Notes under the pieces: model-generated
The model's database searches: none
The model's input: the letters and a program-made list of their open reading frames with translations, nothing else
Told to the model about the DNA's origin: nothing
Source: DLAJ01 sp964655525
GTDB taxonomy: Bacteria; Bacillota; Clostridia; Lachnospirales; Lachnospiraceae
DNA: 64,000 nucleotides
Assembly (NCBI GenBank): GCA_964655525.1
Contig: CAZZNE010000002.1
Span: forward strand, 1 to 64,000
Direction: 5' to 3'
In this document: piece after piece, positions 9,213 through 17,243 of the stretch
How positions within the stretch are numbered: position 1 is the stretch's first letter
Layout of the letters: the number at the start of each line of letters is the position of its first letter
Program-made: the position numbers and the translations under genes

Positions 9213-9230
9213 CCCGTCGTAAACGGCGGG
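9213..9230 (+). terminator. Short GC hairpin between the Cys-rich gene and the lactonase gene
   Basis: A 7-bp stem (CCCGTCG / CGGCGGG, one G-T pair) closes a TAAA loop. No T-run follows. It may attenuate read-through into the lactonase gene. The loop matches the hairpin at 297-322. Confidence 0.35.
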
Positions 9231-9253
9231 AACAATCAATGGAGGAAGCGAAA

Positions 9254-10330
9254 ATGAGCGCGGATAAGTATGTTGCGTATGTATCGACCTACACAATGGA
9301 GGGCAATCACGGTATCAAGGTGTATGATGTGGATGTGGAAAAAGGAAGAATGACGGAGAAAGACGAGGTAGAGATCACCAACTCCTCCTATGTGACGATT
9401 TCCCACAACCGCAAATTTTTCTATTCGATCACGGATTTTGGAGTGGAGTCCTTTTTGATCCGTGAGGACGGAACCCTGCAGCTCATTAACCATGCGTCCA
9501 TCAACGGTATGCGCGGCTGTTATCTTTCTACGGATTTTGAAGACCGTTATCTGTTTGTGGCGGGCTATCATGACGGTAAGATCACCATGCTTGCCTTGGA
9601 AGAGGACGGAAGCGTCGGAAAGATTACGGACGAGATTTACCTGAAAGGTTTGGGCAGCATTGCGGAGCGCAATTTCCGGCCGCATGTCAATTGTGTAAAA
9701 ATGACGCGTGACAATCATTACCTTCTTGCAGCAGATCCCGGAATGGATCATGTGAACGTGTATCGTGTTGATTTCCAAAAGGGAAAATTAAAACCTGTGG
9801 ATGTCATCCGAAGCGAGCAGGAGTCCGCGCCGAGACATCTGTGTTTTTCGAAAGATGGGCGCTTCCTCTACATTGTGCATGAACTGAAAAATTATATCGA
9901 CGTATACCGTTATGAGGAGATAAACGGAAATCCCGAATTTGAGAAAATACAAAATATCTCGACATTAAATAATTATCATGCAGGCAATTCCGCTGCCTGC
10001 ACGATCAAATTTTCCATTGATTACCGGTTTATGGTAAGCTCAAATGCGGGCGATAACAGTGTGATCGTTTACGGTGTGGACAAAGAGACGGGGATGCTCG
10101 ATAAGCGGCTTTGTCTGCCGATTAGTGGGGATTATCCGAAGGATGCCGCGCTGTTTCCGGACAGTAAGCATCTGGTATCCTTAAATCACGAATCCAACAC
10201 GATGACGTTCTTCGGCGTGGATACGGCGAAGGGGCTTCTCGTCATGAACGGAAAGGAGCTCAAGGTAGAGAAACCCAACTGCATCATATTCCACGATCTG
10301 AATTACAAGCCCGAAGGGAACACGGATTGA
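9254..10330 (+). CDS. Lactonase family seven-bladed beta-propeller protein
   Basis: A 358-residue cytoplasmic protein of the 6-phosphogluconolactonase (Pgl/YbhE-type, PF10282) family. Repeated propeller-blade signatures are visible: KYVAYVSTYT at the start, GRFLYIVHELKNYIDVYRYEE, FSIDYRFMVSSNAGDNSVIVYGVD and LFPDSKHLVSLNHESNTMTFFGVD. The PRHLCFSKDG segment is typical of the family. The true substrate is not certain, since many members are not phosphogluconolactonases. The start at 9254 is set by GGAGGAAGCG 4-13 nt upstream; the open frame runs further upstream across the Cys-rich gene. It converges with exonuclease III, with only 12 bp between stops. Confidence 0.82.
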   Translation: MSADKYVAYVSTYTMEGNHGIKVYDVDVEKGRMTEKDEVEITNSSYVTISHNRKFFYSITDFGVESFLIREDGTLQLINHASINGMRGCYLSTDFEDRYLFVAGYHDGKITMLALEEDGSVGKITDEIYLKGLGSIAERNFRPHVNCVKMTRDNHYLLAADPGMDHVNVYRVDFQKGKLKPVDVIRSEQESAPRHLCFSKDGRFLYIVHELKNYIDVYRYEEINGNPEFEKIQNISTLNNYHAGNSAACTIKFSIDYRFMVSSNAGDNSVIVYGVDKETGMLDKRLCLPISGDYPKDAALFPDSKHLVSLNHESNTMTFFGVDTAKGLLVMNGKELKVEKPNCIIFHDLNYKPEGNTD

Positions 10331-10342
10331 ATCAGCGTTTCC

Positions 10343-11101
10343 CTAAATATCTGTGAGCGTCAGTTCCACGGGACAGTGATCGGAGCCTAAGACCGTCGTG
10401 TGGATGGCGGCGTCCTTGAGCTGCCTATCAAGCCGTTTGGAACTTAAAAAATAATCAATACGCCACCCTACGTTTTTTTCTCGCGCTGAGAACATATAAG
10501 ACCACCATGAATACACATCGGTCAGATCTGGATAAAAATAGCGGAAGGTGTCCGTAAAGCCGCTGTCAAGAAAAGCAGTCATCCTGCCGCGTTCCTCATC
10601 GGAAAATCCGGCGTTGTGGTGATTGCTTTTCGGGTTTTTTAAGTCGATCTCCTGATGCGCCACGTTGAGGTCGCCGCAGACAATGACGGGCTTATCCGCA
10701 TCCAGCGTGCGGATATAATTCTGAAACGCATCCTCCCATTCCATGCGGTAGGCAAGGCGCGCAAGTTCGCGCTGTGAGTTCGGCGTATAGCATGTCACCA
10801 TATAAAAGCCGGGAAATTCCAAGGTGATCACACGCCCTTCGCGGTCGTGTTCCGCAATGCCGATTCCGTAGGAGACGGAAAGCGGTTCCTGTTTTGAGAA
10901 GATCGCCGTACCGGAATATCCCTTTTTTTCAGCATAATTCCAATATTGATGATAGCCGGGCAGATCAAGCGTAAGCTGTCCCTCGGAGAGCTTGCTCTCC
11001 TGAATACAAAAAATATCCGCATCCGCTTCCTTGAAAAAATCAAGAAATCCTTTCTGCATGCAGGCGCGCAGCCCGTTTACATTCCATGAGATCAGTTTCA
11101 T
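10343..11101 (-). CDS. xth: Exodeoxyribonuclease III / AP endonuclease
   Basis: A Mg-dependent endonuclease/exonuclease/phosphatase fold enzyme of base excision repair that cuts at abasic sites and has 3'-5' exonuclease activity. Family motifs are complete: WNVNGLRA at the start, IQESKL with the metal Glu, YTPNSQ, CGDLNVAH with Asp/Asn, NVGWRIDYF and SDHCPV with the catalytic Asp-His. The 252-residue length is normal (B. subtilis ExoA-like). GGAGGTACC precedes the ATG on the minus strand. It is divergent from the MBL-fold gene across a control region with two dyads. Confidence 0.95.
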   Translation of the reverse strand: MKLISWNVNGLRACMQKGFLDFFKEADADIFCIQESKLSEGQLTLDLPGYHQYWNYAEKKGYSGTAIFSKQEPLSVSYGIGIAEHDREGRVITLEFPGFYMVTCYTPNSQRELARLAYRMEWEDAFQNYIRTLDADKPVIVCGDLNVAHQEIDLKNPKSNHHNAGFSDEERGRMTAFLDSGFTDTFRYFYPDLTDVYSWWSYMFSAREKNVGWRIDYFLSSKRLDRQLKDAAIHTTVLGSDHCPVELTLTDI

Positions 11102-11113
11102 TTGGTACCTCCG

Positions 11114-11142
11114 TTGTTATTTTCTGCTTTTTTCGCTATAAT
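11114..11142 (+). promoter_or_regulatory. Promoter candidate of the MBL-fold gene
   Basis: TTGTTA (11114-11119) and a perfect TATAAT (11137-11142) are 17 bp apart on the plus strand, in the exoIII-MBL divergent region. The -10 lies inside the first dyad of the adjacent operator pair. A leader of roughly 145 nt would precede the MBL start. Confidence 0.6.
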
Positions 11143-11175
11143 GTTGATAAACATTATCATGTCGATAGACATGAT
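11138..11175. promoter_or_regulatory. Two homologous 20-bp dyads, candidate tandem operators
   Basis: ATAATGTTGATAAACATTAT (11138-11157) and ATCATGTCGATAGACATGAT (11156-11175) overlap by two bases. They are identical at 16 of 20 positions and each is an 8-bp inverted repeat around GATA. The four differences fall at symmetric positions (3/18 and 8/13), so each dyad stays perfect. The first covers the -10 of the MBL promoter, which suits a repressor dimer binding twice. The regulator is not identifiable. Confidence 0.6.
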
Positions 11176-11295
11176 ACCCGCCTGAATGGGCATGTACTTT
11201 ATCCGGTGTATCATTCCGGATTCTGTTAATGTGGGATGAACGTATCATCAGTATAAAAGGTTTTAGCGGGAAAGGCAAGTGGGAAGGGGCTCGTA

Positions 11296-12024
11296 ATGAA
11301 AGTCATACATATTTATCACAGCGGATTTTATATGGAGCTTGCACAGTGCGCGCTGCTCTTTGACTATTATCAGGGGACTCTGCCGTCTGTTCCGGCGGAC
11401 AAGCCGCTATATGTGTTTGCCAGTCATGTGCATCAGGATCATTTCAGTTTTTCGATTTTTACGAAAAAAGAATTGCGCGCACATCCGCAGGTTACCTATG
11501 TATTATCGAACGACATCAAAAGAAAATATAACCGCAATTTCTTTTTGCGGCAGGGCGTGACCGAGTCGCAGTATGATCGGATCACCTTTATCAAGGCGGA
11601 TGAGACAGTCTGCATGGACTGTGATGGCGGAAGTATCCGCATTCAGACTCTGAAATCCACTGATACCGGCGCAGCGTTTACTGTGGATGTGGAAGGACGT
11701 CATATCTATCATGCGGGGGACTTAAACTGGTGGAGCTGGGAGGACGAAACAAAAGAAGACGAGCGCAGGATGGAGCAGGACTATAAGCGGGAGATCGCGA
11801 AGCTTTCGGGGCAGGTATTTGATATTGCGTGTCTGCCGCTTGACAGCCGGCAGGGAGAGCGTTTTGCATTGGGGTTTGACTGGTTTTTGCGGCATGTGGA
11901 GACGGGGCATGCGTACCCGATGCACTATTGGGACGATGAGGCAGTTGTTTCGAAGCTGCTTTCCTTACCATGCAGCGAGCCATATCGGGACAAGGTTGTA
12001 ACAGAAAGGGAGCTTATGCTTTGA
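11296..12024 (+). CDS. MBL-fold metallo-hydrolase
   Basis: A 242-residue cytoplasmic metallo-beta-lactamase-fold protein of the UlaG/YtnP-like L-ascorbate-lactonase-type branch; substrate unknown. The metal motif HVHQDH is at about residues 47-52, and AGDLNWWSW near residue 137 supplies the bridging Asp region. A C-terminal HYWDDE may give the last His. The start has GGGAAGGGG upstream. It is separated from the response regulator by 15 bp and may be co-transcribed with it. Regulation probably involves the tandem dyads at 11138-11175. Confidence 0.8.
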   Translation: MKVIHIYHSGFYMELAQCALLFDYYQGTLPSVPADKPLYVFASHVHQDHFSFSIFTKKELRAHPQVTYVLSNDIKRKYNRNFFLRQGVTESQYDRITFIKADETVCMDCDGGSIRIQTLKSTDTGAAFTVDVEGRHIYHAGDLNWWSWEDETKEDERRMEQDYKREIAKLSGQVFDIACLPLDSRQGERFALGFDWFLRHVETGHAYPMHYWDDEAVVSKLLSLPCSEPYRDKVVTERELML

Positions 12025-12039
12025 GGGGGAGGCCATACA

Positions 12040-12735
12040 ATGAGACCGATTTTGATCATAGAGGATGATACGGATATTAACAATGTCATGTGTGAGGCGC
12101 TGACAAAAGCGGGGTATTCCTGTGTGCAGGCGTTTTCAGGGACGGAAGGGATCCTGCGGGCGGAGCAGGGCAGTTTTTCCGTTATCATATTGGATTTAAT
12201 GCTTCCGGGAATGCGCGGAGAGGACGTATTGAAAAGGCTGCACGGCGCTGAGGCGGGCGGCCGCGTTCCGGTCATGGTCGTTTCTGCGAAGGACAGCCTG
12301 GAGAGCAAGGTAGATCTGCTGACGGCGGGAGCGGAGGATTATATGACAAAGCCCTTTGAGATCAAAGAGATGGTCGCGCGCATCGGCGTGCTCATGCGGC
12401 GCGCGGGAGAAGAGGGAAATAACGGGAAAAAGGGGTCCGATTGTTTATCGTATGGAGAAATCAAGCTGGATCGCACGGGGTTTACGGCGCGCGTCGGAGA
12501 AAATGAGGTGGAACTGACAAAACATGAATTTCGGATTTTAGAACTTCTGATGATGCGTCCCGATAAGGTGTTTTCCAAGCAGGAGATTTATGACTATGCG
12601 TGGGAGGAGTATTATATCGGGGAAGACAAGACGGTCAATGTTCATATCAGTAATATCCGCAAAAAATTAAAAAAGGAAACAGAGAAAGAGTACATAGAGA
12701 CTGTGTGGGGAATTGGGTTTAAGATGGCAAAATAG
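12040..12735 (+). CDS. OmpR-family response regulator
   Basis: A 231-residue two-component regulator. The receiver has the acidic pair EDD near the start, the phospho-acceptor Asp in VIILDLMLPG (about residue 51), Ser in VVSAKD and Lys in TKPFE. The C-terminal winged-helix (Trans_reg_C) covers about 130-231 with ELTKHEFRILELL and VNVHISNIRKKL. It heads a set of ABC transporter and histidine kinase genes (12892-15688), the usual layout of antimicrobial-peptide sensing and detoxification systems. The direct repeats at 12749-12765 are a plausible binding site. Confidence 0.93.
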   Translation: MRPILIIEDDTDINNVMCEALTKAGYSCVQAFSGTEGILRAEQGSFSVIILDLMLPGMRGEDVLKRLHGAEAGGRVPVMVVSAKDSLESKVDLLTAGAEDYMTKPFEIKEMVARIGVLMRRAGEEGNNGKKGSDCLSYGEIKLDRTGFTARVGENEVELTKHEFRILELLMMRPDKVFSKQEIYDYAWEEYYIGEDKTVNVHISNIRKKLKKETEKEYIETVWGIGFKMAK

Positions 12736-12748
12736 GAGGGAACAAATC

Positions 12749-12810
12749 TTTACCGTTTCTTTAACTTTGCTTGGCGTTTTATTGACGCTTGTGCCTTATG
12801 ATAAGACTAT
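12749..12810 (+). promoter_or_regulatory. Promoter with 11-bp-phased direct repeat upstream of the ABC genes
   Basis: TTTACC (12749-12754) and TTTAAC (12760-12765) are spaced by 11 bp, the phasing used by OmpR/PhoB-type regulators. A TTGACG (12782-12787) and GACTAT (12805-12810) with 17 bp spacing follow. The -10 is modest. The arrangement suggests that the response regulator just upstream controls the transporter genes. Confidence 0.5.
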
Positions 12811-12891
12811 CGGCGGACGCGGCAAAAGTATATCGGATCGGCGTGTTACCTATGCGGCGTGCAGCGGACGAAGGAAAGAAGGAGGAAAGCA

Positions 12892-13809
12892 ATGGAAAAG
12901 GAATGGCTGTTAGAGACAAGTCAGATGACGAAGCAGTACGGCAAACATAAAGCGGTCGATCGAGCTAATCTGCATGTCAGACAGGGAGCGATCTATGGAC
13001 TGATCGGTCGAAACGGCGCGGGAAAAACAACGATCCTGCGTATCATCAGCGGACTTGCTTCGCCGACACAGGGCGATTATTCGATTTTCGGAAAGGCGTC
13101 GGGGGAGGCGGCAATGGAGCGCACCAGAGTGGGTGCGCTGGTCGAGGAGCCGGGAGTATATCCCGACATGACGGCAAGACAGAATCTCAAGATCAAATGT
13201 CTGGCGTTGGGTGTGCACAGGGAAGGGTATATTGAGGAACTGTTACAGACGGTCGGACTTGCCGACACGGGAAAGAAAAAAGTGCGCAATTTTTCGCTTG
13301 GCATGAGACAGCGGCTGGGGATTGCGTTAGCGCTGGTAGGAGATCCTGATCTGCTCATTTTGGATGAACCGATCAACGGCTTGGATCCGCAGGGATTCGT
13401 AGAGGTTCGGGAAACCCTGGTAAAATTGAATAAAGAAAAACATATCACGATTGTGATTTCCAGTCATATCTTAGAGGAACTTTCCAAGTTTGCCACGCAC
13501 TACGGCATCATTCACAATGGGACGCTGCTGGAGGAGCTGACGCGGGAGGAGCTTCTTGAGAAGTGCTGTGAGCGCATTGAGCTGAAGACGAACGATACGG
13601 GACGTGCCTGCACGGTGATCGAGGCAATGGGCATTCGAAACTATCAGGTGAAGGACGAATATACCATTCACATTTTCGAGCGCTTAGAGGACAGCGGCGA
13701 CATCACGATGGCGCTTGCGAAAGCGGATGTGAAGGTGCTCGGTATTGCGGTGAACAGTGAGTCGCTGGAGGAGTATTTCCTGAATTTGACGGGAGGTGGC
13801 AGATCATGA
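12892..13809 (+). CDS. ABC transporter ATP-binding protein (BcrA-like)
   Basis: The 305-residue ATPase of a two-gene ABC exporter. Walker A is GRNGAGKTT, the signature is NFSLGMRQRLGIALAL, Walker B is LLILDEPINGLD and the H-loop His lies in ISSHILEEL. The approximately 85-residue C-terminal extension is typical of bacitracin/lantibiotic transporter ATPases. The start at 12892 is supported by GGAGG 7 nt upstream; an earlier ATG at 12859 has none. ATGA-type overlap (13806-13809) couples it to the permease. Substrate unknown; peptide antibiotic resistance is inferred from context. Confidence 0.9.
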   Translation: MEKEWLLETSQMTKQYGKHKAVDRANLHVRQGAIYGLIGRNGAGKTTILRIISGLASPTQGDYSIFGKASGEAAMERTRVGALVEEPGVYPDMTARQNLKIKCLALGVHREGYIEELLQTVGLADTGKKKVRNFSLGMRQRLGIALALVGDPDLLILDEPINGLDPQGFVEVRETLVKLNKEKHITIVISSHILEELSKFATHYGIIHNGTLLEELTREELLEKCCERIELKTNDTGRACTVIEAMGIRNYQVKDEYTIHIFERLEDSGDITMALAKADVKVLGIAVNSESLEEYFLNLTGGGRS

Positions 13810-14735
13810 TGAGACTGATAAAAATGGAACTGTACCGCTTGATTCATGCGATTTCCACTCGTGTGATGATTGTCGTGGTGGCAGGAGTTGCCGTGTTGAT
13901 GTCGTTTGCATTAAGAATGGACTTAAATATAATAGAAGCGGAGCAGAAGGCGTCGGAACAGGAAACAGGAACAGAGTCACAAGTGCCTGCCGAGAGTTTT
14001 GCGAGCGGTTTTTCGGATGGATGGGCAAGTGCGGAAGAGGAAAGCACGGAGGACGATTTTACATTTGGCATTACCGCACAGGCGGATGAAAGCTGGGTCG
14101 GCAACGACATGGGAGTGGGTGATATCCTGATGTCGGAGCTGCATGGCTGTCTGTTGGTCGTTTTTATTGCTATCTTTGTCCCGCTGTTTGTGAACGCGGA
14201 ACAGAAGAGGGGTTATATTAAAAATATCGCAGGGCAGATTCCGAGACGGGAAATGCTTGCGCTCTCCAAGCTTCCGGCAGTTGCGGTTCAGGTATTGTTA
14301 CTTCTTGTCGTATTCACGATTGCTAATTTAGTGTCGGGTGCGATATTTTTTCGGGGACGTCTTACTTTTGAGTTTACCGGAGCGCTGTTTCGGGCGCTCA
14401 GCATGCAGTATGTGCTTCATGTAGCATGGGGCTGTCTGATCGCATTATTTACGATTGTGACGAGGAGCACGGCATTTGCCATGACGACGGGAATTTTACT
14501 TGCAAGCGGTATCGTGGAAATGCTGATCATGTATCTCAATCGTGTGATCTATTTGATTCTTCCTTCCGCAGAGCAGTTTAATCTGATGCGCTATACATTG
14601 AATTATGCAGTGGAAGCGATGACGACCCAGAGCACCATGCGGCAGATTGGCGGCTTTTTGACGCTCGCTCTTGTCTATATTGCGGCATCGGCAGTGATTT
14701 CGGGGATTGTTTATCATAAGCGGGATGTGCGCTAG
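13806..14735 (+). CDS. ABC transporter permease (ABC-2/BcrB-like)
   Basis: A 309-residue membrane subunit with about six hydrophobic segments: one at 15-35, a group from about 108 to 300. Between segments 1 and 2 there is a hydrophilic, acidic loop of about 75 residues (EAEQKASEQETG... to ADESWVGND), likely outside the cell, typical of lantibiotic/bacitracin permeases. The start overlaps the ATPase stop. It forms an exporter with that ATPase, and the histidine kinase follows 23 bp later. Confidence 0.85.
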   Translation: MMRLIKMELYRLIHAISTRVMIVVVAGVAVLMSFALRMDLNIIEAEQKASEQETGTESQVPAESFASGFSDGWASAEEESTEDDFTFGITAQADESWVGNDMGVGDILMSELHGCLLVVFIAIFVPLFVNAEQKRGYIKNIAGQIPRREMLALSKLPAVAVQVLLLLVVFTIANLVSGAIFFRGRLTFEFTGALFRALSMQYVLHVAWGCLIALFTIVTRSTAFAMTTGILLASGIVEMLIMYLNRVIYLILPSAEQFNLMRYTLNYAVEAMTTQSTMRQIGGFLTLALVYIAASAVISGIVYHKRDVR

Positions 14736-14758
14736 AATTGAGATAAGGAGTAAGCGGC

Positions 14759-15688
14759 ATGGAGTGGATATTGACAATCACAGTTGTCTGTATGACGGCA
14801 GCCATGGCAACGGCATGGAGTATTGCGATCCGGTATCGGCGGCAGGTGAAAAGCATCTGCCGCCAGCTTCAGTTTATCAACAATCATCAGACAAACATGA
14901 AATTGACTGCAGATGGGTCGTATTTCGGTCTGGAAACGCTTGCGGATGAGATGAATGCGCTGTTGCTTGAAACGGAGGAAAAACGGCGGGCGGTGCAAGC
15001 ACAGGAGACGGTGATCAGGGAGACGATCACAAATCTCTCCCATGACATCCGGACGCCCTTAACCTCGCTTGACGGGTATGTTCAGCTCCTTGAGGAGAGC
15101 GACTCAAAGGACGAGCAGGCGCGCTATATCGGGATCATCCGAAAAAGGATTGAGGCGCTGCGCGGGATTCTGGATGAGCTTTTTTTATACGCCAAGCTTC
15201 AGGACAATGCCTATCTTCCCACCATGGAGCGCGTAGAACTAAATCGGATCGTATATGACACCGTGTTTTCTTTTTACGAGGACTGCAAGGCGCGCGGCTT
15301 AGAACCGCAGGTGTCCGTGTGTGAGGCACGCGTTTATACCTGCGGCAATGAAACGATGATCGGAAGGATGCTGCAAAATATCATAAAAAACAGCTTAGAG
15401 CACGGAAAAAAAGATGTGCGTATCCAGTTGGCGTCGGAAGAAAAAAAGATTATTTTTTCCTGCGCAAATAAAGTGGAGCATGCGGAGCAGATCGACATTG
15501 ACAGGGTATTTGAGCGATTTTACAAGGCAGACAGCGCGAGGGCGAACAGTTCGACGGGGCTGGGGCTTTCCATCGCGCACTCATTGGCGGAAAAAATGGG
15601 CGCAGTGATGCGCGCATCGTTGGAAGAAGACCGATTTATGATAACAGTGGTGTTTGACAGAGCGGAAGAAGAGCGGATGACGGTGTGA
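14759..15688 (+). CDS. Sensor histidine kinase
   Basis: A 309-residue kinase with a single N-terminal membrane segment (about residues 2-22) and no large external sensor, as in intramembrane-sensing kinases that listen to a partner transporter. The HisKA site is LSHDIRTPLTSLDGY, with the phospho-His at about residue 96. The N, G1 and G2 boxes of the ATPase domain are visible (QNIIKNSLEHG, RVFERFYKAD, STGLGLSIAHSLAEKMG). Partner of the response regulator at 12040-12735. The upstream gene is the permease, which fits a detoxification module. Confidence 0.92.
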   Translation: MEWILTITVVCMTAAMATAWSIAIRYRRQVKSICRQLQFINNHQTNMKLTADGSYFGLETLADEMNALLLETEEKRRAVQAQETVIRETITNLSHDIRTPLTSLDGYVQLLEESDSKDEQARYIGIIRKRIEALRGILDELFLYAKLQDNAYLPTMERVELNRIVYDTVFSFYEDCKARGLEPQVSVCEARVYTCGNETMIGRMLQNIIKNSLEHGKKDVRIQLASEEKKIIFSCANKVEHAEQIDIDRVFERFYKADSARANSSTGLGLSIAHSLAEKMGAVMRASLEEDRFMITVVFDRAEEERMTV

Positions 15689-15770
15689 AAAGACAATTTT
15701 AGTATTGGGAATTCACCTAAACGCGTTATAAAATCTTCATAGAAAGATAAGTTTTTCTGGACTTGTTTTG

Positions 15771-15921
15771 TGATATAATGAACGTTAGCGAGAAGAATGA
15801 GTTTACTCATTCGGCGAGCGGCGAATGTTGATCATGAATGGAAGATTCATGATATAATGGGCGCAAAGGAAAAACAAGCGCCCGCAAAAAGCAGGGACGG
15901 CTTTTAAGCGGGTATTGATTT
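15771..15921 (+). promoter_or_regulatory. Extended -10 promoter and structured 5' leader of the alarmone synthetase gene (copy 1)
   Basis: TGATATAAT (15771-15779) is an extended -10 with no clear -35. Ten nt later comes GAGAAGAATGAG (15790-15801), then TTTA and CTCATTCGGCG, forming a hairpin AATGAG/CTCATT. Further hairpins follow: ATCATGAAT/ATTCATGAT (about 15831-15853) and GGGCGC/GCGCCC (about 15858-15882). The first part recurs with the same spacing from the -10 at 23914-23944. Confidence 0.55.
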
Positions 15922-15939
15922 ATGGAGGTTCGGAAAAAC

Positions 15940-16602
15940 ATGATCATAAAATCGGAAGAAACAGGGGCGGAATTGATAGAGCTCTCAAAGTTAGAGCAGG
16001 TGGAAAAGCAATTTTCTTTTTTGATGGCATGCTACCGCTGTGCGATCATGGAGGTGGAAACAAAGATCCGCGTCCTGAATGAAACACTGTCTCAGCAGTA
16101 TGACCGGAACCCGATCGAGACGATCAAGACCAGATTAAAGAAACCGCGCAGCATTTCGGATAAATTAAGACGCAAGGGACTTCCGCAGACAGTAGCGAGC
16201 ATCGAAGAAAACCTGAACGATGTTGCAGGGCTCCGGGTGATCTGCTCCTTCCCGGAGGATGTCTATTTGATCGCGCGTTATCTGCTGCAGCAGGATGATG
16301 TGGAGCTGGTCTCATCAAAGGATTATATCCGCCATCCGAAAGCAAACGGCTATCGCAGCCTGCATCTGATCATTGAGACGCCGATCTTTCTCGCGGACGA
16401 AAAACGACTGATGCGCGTGGAGGTTCAGCTTCGTACGATCGCAATGGATTTCTGGGCGTCATTAGAACACAAGATGCGTTATAAAAAGGATCTGGATTGT
16501 GCGGAGGAAATTGCGGCGGAACTGAAAGAGTGCGCAGAGGAGAGCGCAAGATTAGATGCGCGCATGCAGCGGATCCGCGCAAGAATTGAATATAATGAGT
16601 AA
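15940..16602 (+). CDS. Small alarmone synthetase, RelA/SpoT-type (p)ppGpp synthetase
   Basis: A 220-residue single-domain synthetase that transfers pyrophosphate from ATP to GDP/GTP. The hydrolase HD domain is absent, so it can only make alarmones. Family signatures are visible: SISDKLRRKG, LNDVAGLRVIC, SKDYIRHPKANGYRSLH (G-loop), VEVQLRTIAMDFWASLEHKMRYKK. It is nearest in layout to RelQ/RelP-type proteins; I do not choose between them. The start at 15940 is preferred: GGAGG lies 11 nt before it, while an in-frame ATG at 15922 has no ribosome site. The long structured leader suggests post-transcriptional control. Confidence 0.88.
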   Translation: MIIKSEETGAELIELSKLEQVEKQFSFLMACYRCAIMEVETKIRVLNETLSQQYDRNPIETIKTRLKKPRSISDKLRRKGLPQTVASIEENLNDVAGLRVICSFPEDVYLIARYLLQQDDVELVSSKDYIRHPKANGYRSLHLIIETPIFLADEKRLMRVEVQLRTIAMDFWASLEHKMRYKKDLDCAEEIAAELKECAEESARLDARMQRIRARIEYNE

Positions 16603-16658
16603 ATGTACGGAATTAATACAGTGAACAAAATGTTTTTTCATAATAAGGAGGACGTAAC

Positions 16659-17165
16659 ATGAATACATTAGACGCGATCAAATCCCGAAGAAGTATCCGC
16701 AAATATGATCCGGAGGCAGGCGTGCCGCGGGAGCATATCACTCAGATGCTGGAGGCGGCTATGATGGCGCCCAGTGCCTGCAATACAAGACCTTGGGAGT
16801 TTGTTGTTGTGGAAAGCCGTGAAGTGAAAGAAAAAATCATGCAGGTGATGCCGTATACTCAGATGCTTGCCACCGCTCCGACAGCCATCGTGATCTGTGG
16901 CAGACCGGACCTTCAGGAAAACATCTGTGAGGGCTTCTGGCCTCAGGACTGCGGCGCTGCAGCCCAGAATATCCTGCTCGCGGCGAAGGAATTAGGGTAT
17001 GGAACTTGTTGGTGCGGCTGTTATCCGCTTACTCAGCGGGTAGCGGATATGCAGAAGGTTTTGGCTGTCAGCAGTATTCCGCTAGCGGTTATCGCTGTCG
17101 GCAAAGCGGATGAAACACCCGACGCAAGAGGTTTTCTCGATGAGACAAGGGTAACATATCTTTGA
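16659..17165 (+). CDS. Nitroreductase family protein
   Basis: A 168-residue FMN-dependent oxidoreductase of the NfsA/NfsB-like fold that uses NAD(P)H to reduce nitro, quinone or unknown substrates. The FMN-phosphate motif SRRSIRKYD is at residues 9-17, and APSACNTRPWEFVVV follows at about 35. The centre GAAAQNILLAAKELGYGTCWCG is the canonical dimer helix/FMN patch. AAGGAGG lies 8 nt before the ATG. It is short, as in the small clostridial subfamily. The alarmone synthetase gene ends 56 bp upstream. Confidence 0.87.
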   Translation: MNTLDAIKSRRSIRKYDPEAGVPREHITQMLEAAMMAPSACNTRPWEFVVVESREVKEKIMQVMPYTQMLATAPTAIVICGRPDLQENICEGFWPQDCGAAAQNILLAAKELGYGTCWCGCYPLTQRVADMQKVLAVSSIPLAVIAVGKADETPDARGFLDETRVTYL

Positions 17166-17243
17166 TAGAGGTCGGATAAGTGCACGGGAGATAAAATATG
17201 CCGTTGAACAATTCAAAGATATGAATTGATGAGGTAACATTTG

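Noticed and set aside
12713..12913. 66-residue ORF between response regulator and ABC gene
   Set aside because: It overlaps both genes, lacks a ribosome site and covers the promoter/direct-repeat region.
13796..14089. 97-residue ORF overlapping the ABC permease start
   Set aside because: It is a shadow in another frame of the permease, which has membrane helices and coupling to the ATPase.
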